This document shows positions 1 to 5,377 of a stretch of 5,377 bases of DNA, piece by piece; position 1 is the stretch's first letter, and the number at the start of each line of letters is the position of its first letter. The position numbers and the translations under genes were made by a program. The DNA comes from Deltaproteobacteria bacterium (GTDB lineage: Bacteria > Desulfobacterota_C > Deferrisomatia > Deferrisomatales > JACRMM01): contig JACRCS010000384.1 in NCBI GenBank assembly GCA_016218905.1, forward strand, positions 1 through 5,377, in the 5' to 3' direction. The notes under the pieces were generated by a model, which saw only the letters and a program-made list of their open reading frames with translations, was not told the origin of the DNA and made no database searches.

Positions 1-72
1 GCTTCGGTCAGACGGGCGAGAATACACGCCCTGTCCGCGGCCCGCAAGCGAAAGGAGCCGGATTTCAGCCAT
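1..72. other. Unassigned left-edge sequence upstream of the first gene
   Basis: No gene can be supported here. One plus-strand frame stays open from the edge to a TGA at 74-76 and could be the last two dozen codons of a gene outside the window, but the translation is not recognisable. A minus-strand ATG at 70-72 also opens a frame to the edge, with nothing recognisable in it. The stretch ends at the promoter of the YciO/TsaC-family gene. Confidence 0.3.
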
Positions 73-85
73 TTGACACGGCTCC
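54..85. repeat. Inverted repeat (7-bp arms) spanning the -35 region
   Basis: GGAGCCG at 54-60 is the exact reverse complement of CGGCTCC at 79-85, with 18 bp between the arms. The -35 box at 73-78 lies in the loop, directly beside the right arm, so the right arm sits in the promoter spacer. That placement would suit an operator bound by a dimeric repressor. However, 7-bp GC-rich arms can arise by chance in DNA of this composition, so the regulatory role is inference. Confidence 0.25.
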
Positions 86-101
86 CCGACCGCACTATTT
101 T
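73..101 (+). promoter_or_regulatory. Probable sigma70-type promoter for the YciO/TsaC-family gene
   Basis: A perfect -35 hexamer, TTGACA, at 73-78 is followed by a 17-bp spacer and TATTTT at 96-101, which matches the TATAAT consensus at four of six positions. Seventeen is the optimal spacing for housekeeping sigma70/RpoD. The predicted transcription start near 107-109 gives a leader of only about 17-19 nt that just holds the Shine-Dalgarno. TTGACA is not expected often in sequence this GC-rich, which adds weight. No transcript data are available here. Confidence 0.6.
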
Positions 102-114
102 CGCGCTCTTCGTC

Positions 115-120
115 AGGAGG
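115..120 (+). promoter_or_regulatory. Shine-Dalgarno site of the YciO/TsaC-family gene
   Basis: AGGAGG lies five bases before the ATG at 126. It is a full match to the anti-Shine-Dalgarno core and decides this start over other frames that read through the same region. Confidence 0.8.
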
Positions 121-125
121 AGCAG

Positions 126-755
126 ATGGCCGTATCGCTCTCGGTCCACCCCCAGAACCCGCAGGGCCGCCACATCGCGCGCGCGGTCCAGTGCCTGCGC
201 GAGGGAGGCGTCATCGTCTACCCCACGGACACGGTCTACGGACTCGGGTGCGACATCACGAGCAAGCACGGCGTCGAGCGCATCATCCGAATCAAGGGTC
301 GCGACCCCAAGAAGCCCATGAGCTTCGTCTGCTCGGACCTGACGCACATCAGCCGCTACGCGCGCGTCACCAACTCCGCCTACCGCATCCTGAAACGTTT
401 CCTGCCGGGTCCCTATACCTTCATCCTCGAGGCGAGCCACGAGGTCCCGAAGATGCTCCTGACCAAGCAGAAGACCGTGGGCATCCGCATCCCGGACAAC
501 CCGGTCTGCAGCGCCTTGGTGGCGCAGCTCGGGAGCCCCGTGCTCTCCACGAGCGCGAACCCCACGGGCGCCGAACCCCTCAACGATCCCGCCGAGATCC
601 AGTCCGCCCTGGGCAAGCAGGTCGACCTCATCCTGGAGATCGGGGTGCTGAGCCGCGTCCCTTCTACCGTGATCTCGCTGGTGGGCGACGAGGTACGCGT
701 CCTTCGCGAGGCCGCGGGAGACGCCGCCTACTTCCGGGAGCTCGAGACCGCCTGA
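126..755 (+). CDS. YciO/TsaC (Sua5-YrdC) family protein, probable threonylcarbamoyl-AMP synthase
   Basis: The 209-aa product is a single Sua5/YciO/YrdC domain. In this family TsaC/Sua5 makes threonylcarbamoyl-AMP from threonine, bicarbonate and ATP in the cytoplasm, the first step of tRNA t6A37 synthesis. Visible signatures are PTDTVYGLG at residues 33-41, the KxR nucleotide motif as K57-G-R59, VGIRIPDNP at 118-126, and STSAN at 141-145, which supplies the SxN motif. The opening HPQNPQGRHIARAV, the segment GPYTFILEASHEVP and the C-terminal QVDLIL...VPSTVISL resemble E. coli YciO more than TsaC, and the length is close to YciO. Unlike E. coli YciO as I remember it, both catalytic motifs are intact, so synthase activity is plausible. 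The C-terminal Sua5 extension is absent. AGGAGG five bases upstream and a promoter at 73-101 support the ATG. It is probably monocistronic, since a 137-bp repeat-filled spacer follows. Family is near certain; YciO versus TsaC role is open. Confidence 0.93.
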   Translation: MAVSLSVHPQNPQGRHIARAVQCLREGGVIVYPTDTVYGLGCDITSKHGVERIIRIKGRDPKKPMSFVCSDLTHISRYARVTNSAYRILKRFLPGPYTFILEASHEVPKMLLTKQKTVGIRIPDNPVCSALVAQLGSPVLSTSANPTGAEPLNDPAEIQSALGKQVDLILEIGVLSRVPSTVISLVGDEVRVLREAAGDAAYFRELETA

Positions 756-768
756 CTTGAGTCAGCAT

Positions 769-793
769 TTAGCTGTTAGCTGTTAGCTGTTAG
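769..793 (+). repeat. Tandem heptamer array TTAGCTG (3.6 units)
   Basis: Three perfect TTAGCTG units at 769-789 are followed by a partial TTAG at 790-793, starting 13 bases after the stop of the YciO/TsaC-family gene. It is AT-rich against its GC-rich surroundings and non-coding. It is the left arm of an inverted pair with the array at 824-863. Confidence 0.9.
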
Positions 794-849
794 GACGTAA
801 CCCCGTATTCGTAATAGCTGAGGGCTAATAGCTAATAGCTAATAGCCAA
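769..849 (+). other. Potential long RNA hairpin formed by the opposed heptamer arrays
   Basis: Bases 769-793 can pair with 825-849 across a 31-nt loop (794-824). Of 25 positions, 21 are Watson-Crick, three are G-U wobbles recurring every 7 nt (775/843, 782/836, 789/829), and one is an A-C mismatch (771/847). In a minus-strand transcript the three wobbles would be A-C mismatches, so the fold favours plus-strand RNA. There is no T-run after the stem, so it is not a standard intrinsic terminator. It could stabilise the 3' end of the upstream mRNA or shape the leader of the downstream one. Both roles are inference. Confidence 0.45.
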
Positions 850-863
850 TAGCTAATAGCTAA
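824..863 (+). repeat. Tandem heptamer array GCTAATA (5.7 units, one variant)
   Basis: Five units begin at 824, 831, 838, 845 and 852, with partial GCTAA at 859-863. The unit at 845 is GCCAATA. Read on the minus strand the unit is TTAGCTA, which differs by one base from the TTAGCTG unit at 769-793, so the spacer carries the same repeat in opposite orientations. A further partial copy, TAATAGCT, lies at 812-819. The array ends 29 bp before the next start codon, where a promoter or leader would normally sit. Confidence 0.9.
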
Positions 864-892
864 CTACTCCTTCCACACCCCGTCGAGCCGCG

Positions 893-2743
893 ATGATCGA
901 TCCGAACTGGAAGTCCCGGTACGCCCCTAAGGTCATGAGCCTCGACAAGGCGCTCGCGAAGATCCCACGGGGAGCCCGCATCTTCATCGGCTCGGCGTGC
1001 GGAGAGCCGCAGAACCTCGTCCAGGGACTCGCCCAGCGGGGCGTGAACCTCGGAGATTCGGAGATCCTGCACATCCTCACCCTGGGGGTCGCGCCCTACA
1101 CGGAGGAGAAGTTCTCGCGGCAGTTCCGGCACAACGCGTTCTTCATCGGCGACAACACCCGGCGCGCCGTCGCCGAGGGCCGGGCCGACTACACGCCCGT
1201 CTACCTGTCGGAGCTTCCGGATCTCTTTCGAAGCCGCCGCGTGCGCCTGGACGCAGCCCTCGTCCAGGTCTCGCCGCCCGATCCCCACGGCTTCGTCAGC
1301 CTAGGCGTCAGCGTGGACGTGACGAAGGCCGCGGTCGAGTCCGCCCGCATCGTGATCGCCGAGGTCAATCCGAACATGCCGAGGACGCTCGGCGACTCCT
1401 TCGTGCCGGTCGAGCGCATCCACGCGCTCGTCGAGCACGCCTCGCCGGTGATCGAGTACACACGCGATCCGCCCGACGAGGTGGCGCAGCGCATCGGGGC
1501 GAATATCGCCAAGCTCGTCGAGGACGGGTCGACCATCCAAATCGGGATCGGGATCATTCCCGGGGCGTGCGTCCAGGGCCTCAAAGGCAAGCGCGACCTC
1601 GGCGTCCACACGGAGATGTTCTCGAACTGGCTCCTCGACCTCATCCGCGCCGGCGCGGTCACCAACCGGAAGAAGACGCTCCACCGGGGCAAGGTGATCG
1701 CGAGCTTCTGCATGGGAACGAAGGAGCTCTACGACTTCATCCACGACAACCCGATGGTCGAGTTCCACCCCAGCGAGTACACCAACGACCCCTACGTGAT
1801 CAGCCAGAACGATAAGATGGTGGCCATCAACACGGCCCTGGAGATCGACCTCACGGGGCAGGTCTGCTCCGACTCCATCGGGCACCAGTTCTACAGCGGG
1901 ATCGGCGGCCAGGTGGACTTCACCCGCGGAGCGGCCCGGAGCCGGGGCGGCAAGCCCATCATCGCGCTCGCCTCCACGGCCCGGAGCGGCAGCGTCTCGA
2001 CCATCGTGCCGCAGCTCTCGCCGGGCGCCGGCGTGGTCATCACCCGGGGGACGATCCGCTACGTCGTGACCGAGTGGGGCTACGTGGACCTCCGGGGCCG
2101 GACGATCCGAGAGCGCGCCATGGCGCTCATCAACATCGCCCACCCGAAGTTCCGGGAGGAGCTCTTGGAAGCCGCCAAGCGGCTCCACTACGTCTACCAG
2201 GACCAGATCCTCGCGCCGGCCGGAGGCGTCTACCCCGAGCAGTACGAGACACGCGCGATCTTCGGCGACCGAAGCATCCTCTTCCGCCCCATCAAGCCGG
2301 ACGACGAGCCGCTCCTGAAGGAGTTCTTCTACACGCTCTCGGACGACTCGATCTACCGCCGCTACTTCAGCCAGATCCGCTTCATGCCCCACGAGAAGCT
2401 CCAGGAGGAGACGAACCTCGATTACGAGAGCCGGATGACGATCCTCGCGCTCCTGGAGGATGGCGAGGCGGAGCAGGCGGTGGCGCTCGCGCAGTACGTC
2501 CTGGACGTCTCGAAGAACGTCGCCGAGGTCGCCTTCGTGGTCCAGGACGACTGGCAGGGCCTGGGGATGGGGGAGTTCCTCGTCCGGCATATCGTCCGGA
2601 TCGCGCAGGAGAAGGGCATCCGAGCCATCAACGCCGTCGTCATGCCGGAAAACCGAACGATGCTCCATCTCTTCTACAAATTGGGCTTCACGGTGGAGAG
2701 CCGGCTGGAGGAGGGGGCGTATCATATTGAATTCAGTATTTAG
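893..2743 (+). CDS. Bifunctional acetyl-CoA hydrolase/CoA-transferase with C-terminal GNAT acetyltransferase domain
   Basis: The 616-aa product has two parts. Residues 1 to about 440 form a class I acetyl-CoA hydrolase/CoA-transferase (Cat1, AarC, 4-hydroxybutyrate CoA-transferase type), which moves CoA between acyl-CoA and a free acid through a glutamyl-CoA thioester. Key features are IGIGIIPGA (217-225), E241 in HTEM as the likely catalytic glutamate, GIGGQVDF (336-343) and VTEWGYVDLRG (392-402). Residues about 460-616 form a GNAT domain opening with ILFRPIKPDDEPLLKEFF, as in Pat-type protein acetyltransferases. Its acetyl-CoA loop is Q555-G-L-G-M-G560, and FYKLGF lies near the end. This fusion is known in databases. 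Linking acyl-CoA chemistry to acetyl transfer suggests self- or partner-acetylation control, which is inference; the acyl substrate cannot be read. No good Shine-Dalgarno precedes the ATG, but no other start exists back to the TAG at 857-859, and WKSRYAPKVMSLDKAL fits the family N-terminus. The last codons are unusually AT-rich and run into a repeat. Confidence 0.92.
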   Translation: MIDPNWKSRYAPKVMSLDKALAKIPRGARIFIGSACGEPQNLVQGLAQRGVNLGDSEILHILTLGVAPYTEEKFSRQFRHNAFFIGDNTRRAVAEGRADYTPVYLSELPDLFRSRRVRLDAALVQVSPPDPHGFVSLGVSVDVTKAAVESARIVIAEVNPNMPRTLGDSFVPVERIHALVEHASPVIEYTRDPPDEVAQRIGANIAKLVEDGSTIQIGIGIIPGACVQGLKGKRDLGVHTEMFSNWLLDLIRAGAVTNRKKTLHRGKVIASFCMGTKELYDFIHDNPMVEFHPSEYTNDPYVISQNDKMVAINTALEIDLTGQVCSDSIGHQFYSGIGGQVDFTRGAARSRGGKPIIALASTARSGSVSTIVPQLSPGAGVVITRGTIRYVVTEWGYVDLRGRTIRERAMALINIAHPKFREELLEAAKRLHYVYQDQILAPAGGVYPEQYETRAIFGDRSILFRPIKPDDEPLLKEFFYTLSDDSIYRRYFSQIRFMPHEKLQEETNLDYESRMTILALLEDGEAEQAVALAQYVLDVSKNVAEVAFVVQDDWQGLGMGEFLVRHIVRIAQEKGIRAINAVVMPENRTMLHLFYKLGFTVESRLEEGAYHIEFSI

Positions 2744-2770
2744 GAATTCGGAATTAGGAATTCGGAATTC
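2743..2770. repeat. Tandem heptamer array GGAATTC between convergent genes
   Basis: Four consecutive 7-bp units start at 2743, 2750, 2757 and 2764: GGAATTC, GGAATTA, GGAATTC, GGAATTC. The core GAATTC is its own reverse complement, so the array reads nearly the same on both strands. It starts on the last base of the CoA-transferase stop codon and ends four bases before the recG stop, filling nearly all of the 31-bp convergent gap. A further GAATTC lies at 2729-2734 within the CoA-transferase gene's last codons. No T-rich tract marks a conventional terminator. Confidence 0.9.
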
Positions 2771-2774
2771 GTCT

Positions 2775-4862
2775 TTATCCTACCTGCGCCAACCCGAGCC
2801 TCCCCTGCCACCGATCGAGCAGCGCCCGCCGCAAGGCGGCGTTCTCGGGCGCGGTGAGGCCGGGATCCTCCCGGAGCACCTCCCGGGCGAGGTCCCGGGC
2901 CTCTTCGAGGAGCGGACCGTCCCGGAGGATGTTCGCCACCTGGAACTCGGGGAGCCCGGACTGCCGTGTCCCGAGGAAGTCGCCCGGCCCGCGGATCCGC
3001 AGGTCCTCCTCGGCGATCCGGAAGCCGTCCCGGGTCTGGCCGAGGATCTTCAGGCGCTCCCAGCCGTCGCGCGAGAGGTGCTCGCCCGCCAGGAGCACGC
3101 AGTAGGAGCGCTCGCTCCCCCGCCCCACGCGGCCGCGGAGCTGGTGGAGCTGCGCGAGGCCGAACCGCTCCGCGTGCTCGACGACCATGACGGTGGCGTT
3201 GGAGACGTCGATTCCCACCTCGATGACGGTCGTCGCGACGAGCACGTCGATCCTCCCGCCGGCGAAGGCAGCCATCACCGCTTCCTTCTCCTCAGGCTTC
3301 AGCCGCCCGTGCAGGAGGCCGACCGTGCGCCCGGCGAAGACCTCTTGCGCCAGGCGCTCGGCCATGGTCGTAGCCGCCAGCAGGTCCACCTTCTCGCTCT
3401 CTTCGACGAGCGGGTAGACCACGTACGCTTGCCGGCCGCGGGCGAGTTCGCCCAGGACGAAGTCGTAGACGCGCCGGCGGTCCCGTTCCCGCGCGACCCG
3501 CGTGGAGATGGCTTGGCGCCCCGGAGGAAGCTCATCGATGACGGAGAGATCCAGATCTCCATAGACGGTCATCGATAGGCTCCGGGGGATGGGCGTGGCG
3601 GTCATGACCAGGAGGTCCGGGTTCTCGCCCTTGCGCACGAGGCCCGCCCGGTGGCGGACGCCGAAGCGGTGCTGCTCGTCGATCACGACGAGGCCGAGTC
3701 TGCGGAAGCCGACGTGGTCCTGGATGAGCGCGTGGGTTCCGACGGCCAACTGCAGCTCGCCCGACCCGAGACCGGCGAGCGTCTCTTCCCGCTCCGCCCG
3801 GCCGACGGAGCTCGTGAGGAGCCCCACGCGCACCGGCACGGACGAGCAAAGCCGCCGGAGCGTAGCGGCGTGCTGCTCGGCGAGGATCTCGGTGGGTGCC
3901 ATGAGCGCGGCCTGACAGCCCGACTCCACGGCCATGAGCGCGCTGAGGAGCGCGACGAGCGTCTTGCCGCTCCCGACGTCGCCCTGGAGTAGGCGGTGCA
4001 TGGGGCGGGGATCCTCCATGTCCCGCCGGATCTCGCCGAGCACCCGGCGCTGCGCCGCCGTCAGCTCGAAGGGGAGGCTCTTCAGGAGCGCCTTGACCAG
4101 GCGAAAGTCGGGACGAAAGGCGATGCCCGCCCGCGGCCCGGCGCCCGCCTTCTTGAGGAGGAGACCGAGCTGGAGGAGGAAGAACTCCTCGAGGACGATG
4201 GCGCGGCGGAAGCGGGCGAGCCGCTTCTCGAGCTCGGGCCCGCCGGCGGAGGGGAAGTGCACTTCCCGGTACGACTCGGCGAGGCTCGGAAGCCCCAGCC
4301 TGCCCGCCCGGTCCGGAGGGATGAGGTCGACCACGGCGGCCGAGGCGGGACCGACGGCGCTCTCAAGGATCCGGCGCAAGGCCCGGGGGTGGAGCCCCTC
4401 CACCTCCGAGTAGACCGGGACGACGCGGCCCGGTCCCGGCTCCTCGTCCTCGTCGAGCACCTCGAGCTCCGGGTGGTGGACCTCCTTGCGGCCGAGGAAG
4501 GCCCTCACCGGCCCCGAGCCCGTGACCCGTGCGCCCACGGGCAGCCCCTTCTGGAGCCAGGCGAAGTTCCCCCGGAACCACTTGAGCGTGAGGAAGCCCG
4601 AGCCGTCCCGGAGCACCCCCTCCAGCACCCTGCGGCGCGCGTAGTCGCGGACGCCGAGGCTCACTAGGGTGCCCGAGAAGGTGGCCCACTCTCCGGGCAC
4701 CAGGTGGGAGAGGGGGAGCGAGCGGGTGCGGTCTTCGTAGCGGAGCGGCAGGAACGTGAGCGCGTCGCCCGTCGTCCGGAGTCCCTTCCGGGCCAGTCGC
4801 TCGGCGACCTTGGGGCCGACGCCCCGCACCGTCGACAAGGGTGCCGAGAGCGCCGCCTTCAT
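2775..4862 (-). CDS. recG: ATP-dependent DNA helicase RecG
   Basis: The 695-aa product matches the usual RecG length of about 690. RecG is a cytoplasmic superfamily 2 translocase that reverses stalled replication forks and migrates Holliday junctions and R-loops. The N-terminal wedge covers roughly residues 1-240, with STVRGVGPKVAERLARKG near the start and LPLRYEDRT at 38-46 followed by an OB-fold. The helicase core shows LTAAQRRVLGEI (267-278), Walker A GDVGSGKT (294-301), MAPTEILAEQH (321-331), DEQH box (395-398), motif III TATPIPR (421-427) and motif VI QLHQLRGRVGR (571-581). RIRGPGDFLGTRQSGLPEF (622-640) is the typical C-terminal region. All key motifs are intact. The ATG at 4862 aligns with E. 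coli RecG's start; its nearest GAGG lies 11 bases upstream, rather far. A GTG at 4919, four bases after the upstream stop with GGAGG before it, would add 19 residues and allow translational coupling. Probably co-transcribed with the upstream PP-loop gene. Confidence 0.97.
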   Translation of the reverse strand: MKAALSAPLSTVRGVGPKVAERLARKGLRTTGDALTFLPLRYEDRTRSLPLSHLVPGEWATFSGTLVSLGVRDYARRRVLEGVLRDGSGFLTLKWFRGNFAWLQKGLPVGARVTGSGPVRAFLGRKEVHHPELEVLDEDEEPGPGRVVPVYSEVEGLHPRALRRILESAVGPASAAVVDLIPPDRAGRLGLPSLAESYREVHFPSAGGPELEKRLARFRRAIVLEEFFLLQLGLLLKKAGAGPRAGIAFRPDFRLVKALLKSLPFELTAAQRRVLGEIRRDMEDPRPMHRLLQGDVGSGKTLVALLSALMAVESGCQAALMAPTEILAEQHAATLRRLCSSVPVRVGLLTSSVGRAEREETLAGLGSGELQLAVGTHALIQDHVGFRRLGLVVIDEQHRFGVRHRAGLVRKGENPDLLVMTATPIPRSLSMTVYGDLDLSVIDELPPGRQAISTRVARERDRRRVYDFVLGELARGRQAYVVYPLVEESEKVDLLAATTMAERLAQEVFAGRTVGLLHGRLKPEEKEAVMAAFAGGRIDVLVATTVIEVGIDVSNATVMVVEHAERFGLAQLHQLRGRVGRGSERSYCVLLAGEHLSRDGWERLKILGQTRDGFRIAEEDLRIRGPGDFLGTRQSGLPEFQVANILRDGPLLEEARDLAREVLREDPGLTAPENAALRRALLDRWQGRLGLAQVG

Positions 4863-4923
4863 GCTGCCGTAGGCCTCGAGCCCGGCGGACCGATTCACGG
4901 ACCGTCCCCCGCCCGCCACCGAC
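4863..4923 (-). other. Short spacer between the PP-loop gene and recG
   Basis: These 61 bases separate the upstream stop from the chosen recG ATG. No promoter or terminator is evident, which fits read-through transcription. If the in-frame GTG at 4919 is used, most of the spacer becomes coding and the genes are four bases apart. The residues it would add (VAGGGRSVNRSAGLEAYGS) look low in conservation, so I read the stretch as non-coding. Confidence 0.5.
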
Positions 4924-5377
4924 TCACGCCCTCCAGGACGCGAGCGTCTCGTCCGTGGCCGGCGCGGGTTCGAGTTCCCGCTCGGGCCGATCGGGGTCGG
5001 GTCCGAAACCCACCCGAGTACCCGGCCCCGCCTTCTTTGCGTAGCGGAGGAGGACCGAGGCGGCCGCCGCCCGGTCGGTGCTTTGGCGAGGCCGCAGGAG
5101 GCCCACGGGGCCGGGTACATCCACGGCGGCCGCGAGCTCGTCGCCGGGCTGCGCGAGCGCCGCGACGGCGGCGTTCTCCGCCTCGTCCCGGCCGAGGGTG
5201 AAGAGGCTCCCGCCCGGCAGGCAGAAGGGCCTCCCTACGAGGAGTAGGCGGACGTCGGCGGGAGTGCGTTCGGGCCTCGGCGTCCGCTCGAAGTAGCGGC
5301 GGACGCGGCCGGCGAGGCAGGGATCGGTGAGGCGGCAGCCCCCGGCGGGCGTGGGAAACTCCCGGATGCCGAGCGCC
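4924..5377 (-). CDS. C-terminal part of a probable PP-loop (ThiI/MnmA-like) tRNA-thiolation protein with NFACT-R-like domain; 5' end beyond window
   Basis: The last 150 residues of a gene entering from the right edge are visible, ending in TGA at 4924-4926. The fragment begins ALGIREFPTPAGGCRLTDPC. The PTPAGGCxLTDP motif (visible residues 8-19), LLLVGRPFCLPGG (44-56), GRDEAEN (62-68) and PGPVGLLRP (88-96) follow the pattern I know from ThiI/MnmA-like ATP-pyrophosphatase proteins with a C-terminal NFACT-R-type (DUF814-like) RNA-binding region. Such proteins are predicted to thiolate or otherwise modify tRNA; the cysteine in GGC may take part, but that is not shown here. The catalytic PP-loop (SGGxDS type) lies outside the window, so the assignment rests on the tail alone. 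The final 35 residues or so are rich in P, E, D and R and look disordered. The gene lies just upstream of recG on the same strand, probably in one operon. The family call comes from memory of related sequences, not a search. Confidence 0.65.
   Translation of the reverse strand, partial: ALGIREFPTPAGGCRLTDPCLAGRVRRYFERTPRPERTPADVRLLLVGRPFCLPGGSLFTLGRDEAENAAVAALAQPGDELAAAVDVPGPVGLLRPRQSTDRAAAASVLLRYAKKAGPGTRVGFGPDPDRPERELEPAPATDETLASWRA

Noticed and set aside
1..72. Divergent minus-strand gene starting at the ATG at 70-72
   Set aside because: Only about 24 codons are visible, with no recognisable sequence, and the start sits right beside the -35 box of the plus-strand promoter.
769..863. CRISPR array
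   Set aside because: The units are 7 bp, contiguous and without spacers.
812..892. Promoter for the CoA-transferase gene inside the TAATAG repeats
   Set aside because: TAATAG-like motifs recur every 7 bp and match the -10 consensus at only about three positions, and no -35 box stands at a suitable distance.
1301..2725. Minus-strand open frame of 474 codons opposite the CoA-transferase gene
   Set aside because: It is a high-GC antisense shadow. The plus-strand frame carries all family motifs, and the antisense product has no recognisable fold.
2743..2776. Bidirectional intrinsic terminator between the convergent genes
   Set aside because: The palindromic units give only about 6-bp AT-rich stems and no run of T follows on either strand.
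2460..3578. Long plus-strand open frame of 372 codons across the end of the CoA-transferase gene and into recG
   Set aside because: It overlaps two well-recognised genes in another frame or on the opposite strand, its translation is rich in R, S, A and P without any domain, and high GC makes such shadows common.
4863..5120. Extension of recG to an upstream ATG at 5120, giving a 781-aa protein
   Set aside because: The extra 86 residues overlap the real PP-loop gene in another frame, look like low-complexity shadow sequence, and are absent from RecG. The ATG at 4862 aligns with the E. coli start.

Overview
The window is GC-rich, tightly packed bacterial DNA, apart from two short AT-rich spacers made of 7-bp tandem repeats. 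It holds four protein genes, three complete and one cut by the right edge. The genes do not fix the taxon. High GC, a bifunctional CoA-transferase/GNAT enzyme and heptamer repeats in spacers would fit a Gram-negative environmental lineage such as Deltaproteobacteria or an NC10/Rokubacteria-like phylum, but that is a guess. No tRNA, rRNA, CRISPR array, insertion sequence or phage gene was seen.

Left part, plus strand. About 70 unassigned bases lead into a good sigma70-type promoter (TTGACA, 17 bp, TATTTT) and a strong Shine-Dalgarno. These drive a 209-aa YciO/TsaC (Sua5-YrdC) family protein, a probable threonylcarbamoyl-AMP synthase for the t6A modification of tRNA. A 137-bp spacer follows. 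It contains the same heptamer repeat in two opposite orientations, able to fold into a long hairpin. Next is a 616-aa enzyme joining an acetyl-CoA hydrolase/CoA-transferase to a C-terminal GNAT acetyltransferase domain.

Right part, minus strand. recG, the branch-migrating helicase for stalled forks and recombination intermediates, converges on the CoA-transferase gene. The 31-bp gap between the two stop codons is mostly a GGAATTC-type heptamer array. Upstream of recG, 61 bp away and on the same strand, is the C-terminal part of a probable PP-loop (ThiI/MnmA-like) tRNA-thiolation protein with an NFACT-R-like tail. The two probably form an operon.

Two of the four genes, one at each end, look like tRNA-modification genes, but they are on opposite strands and nothing shows that they act together. 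I see no convincing new multi-gene system. The least explained signals are the two 7-bp-period repeat spacers and the intact catalytic signature in a YciO-like protein.
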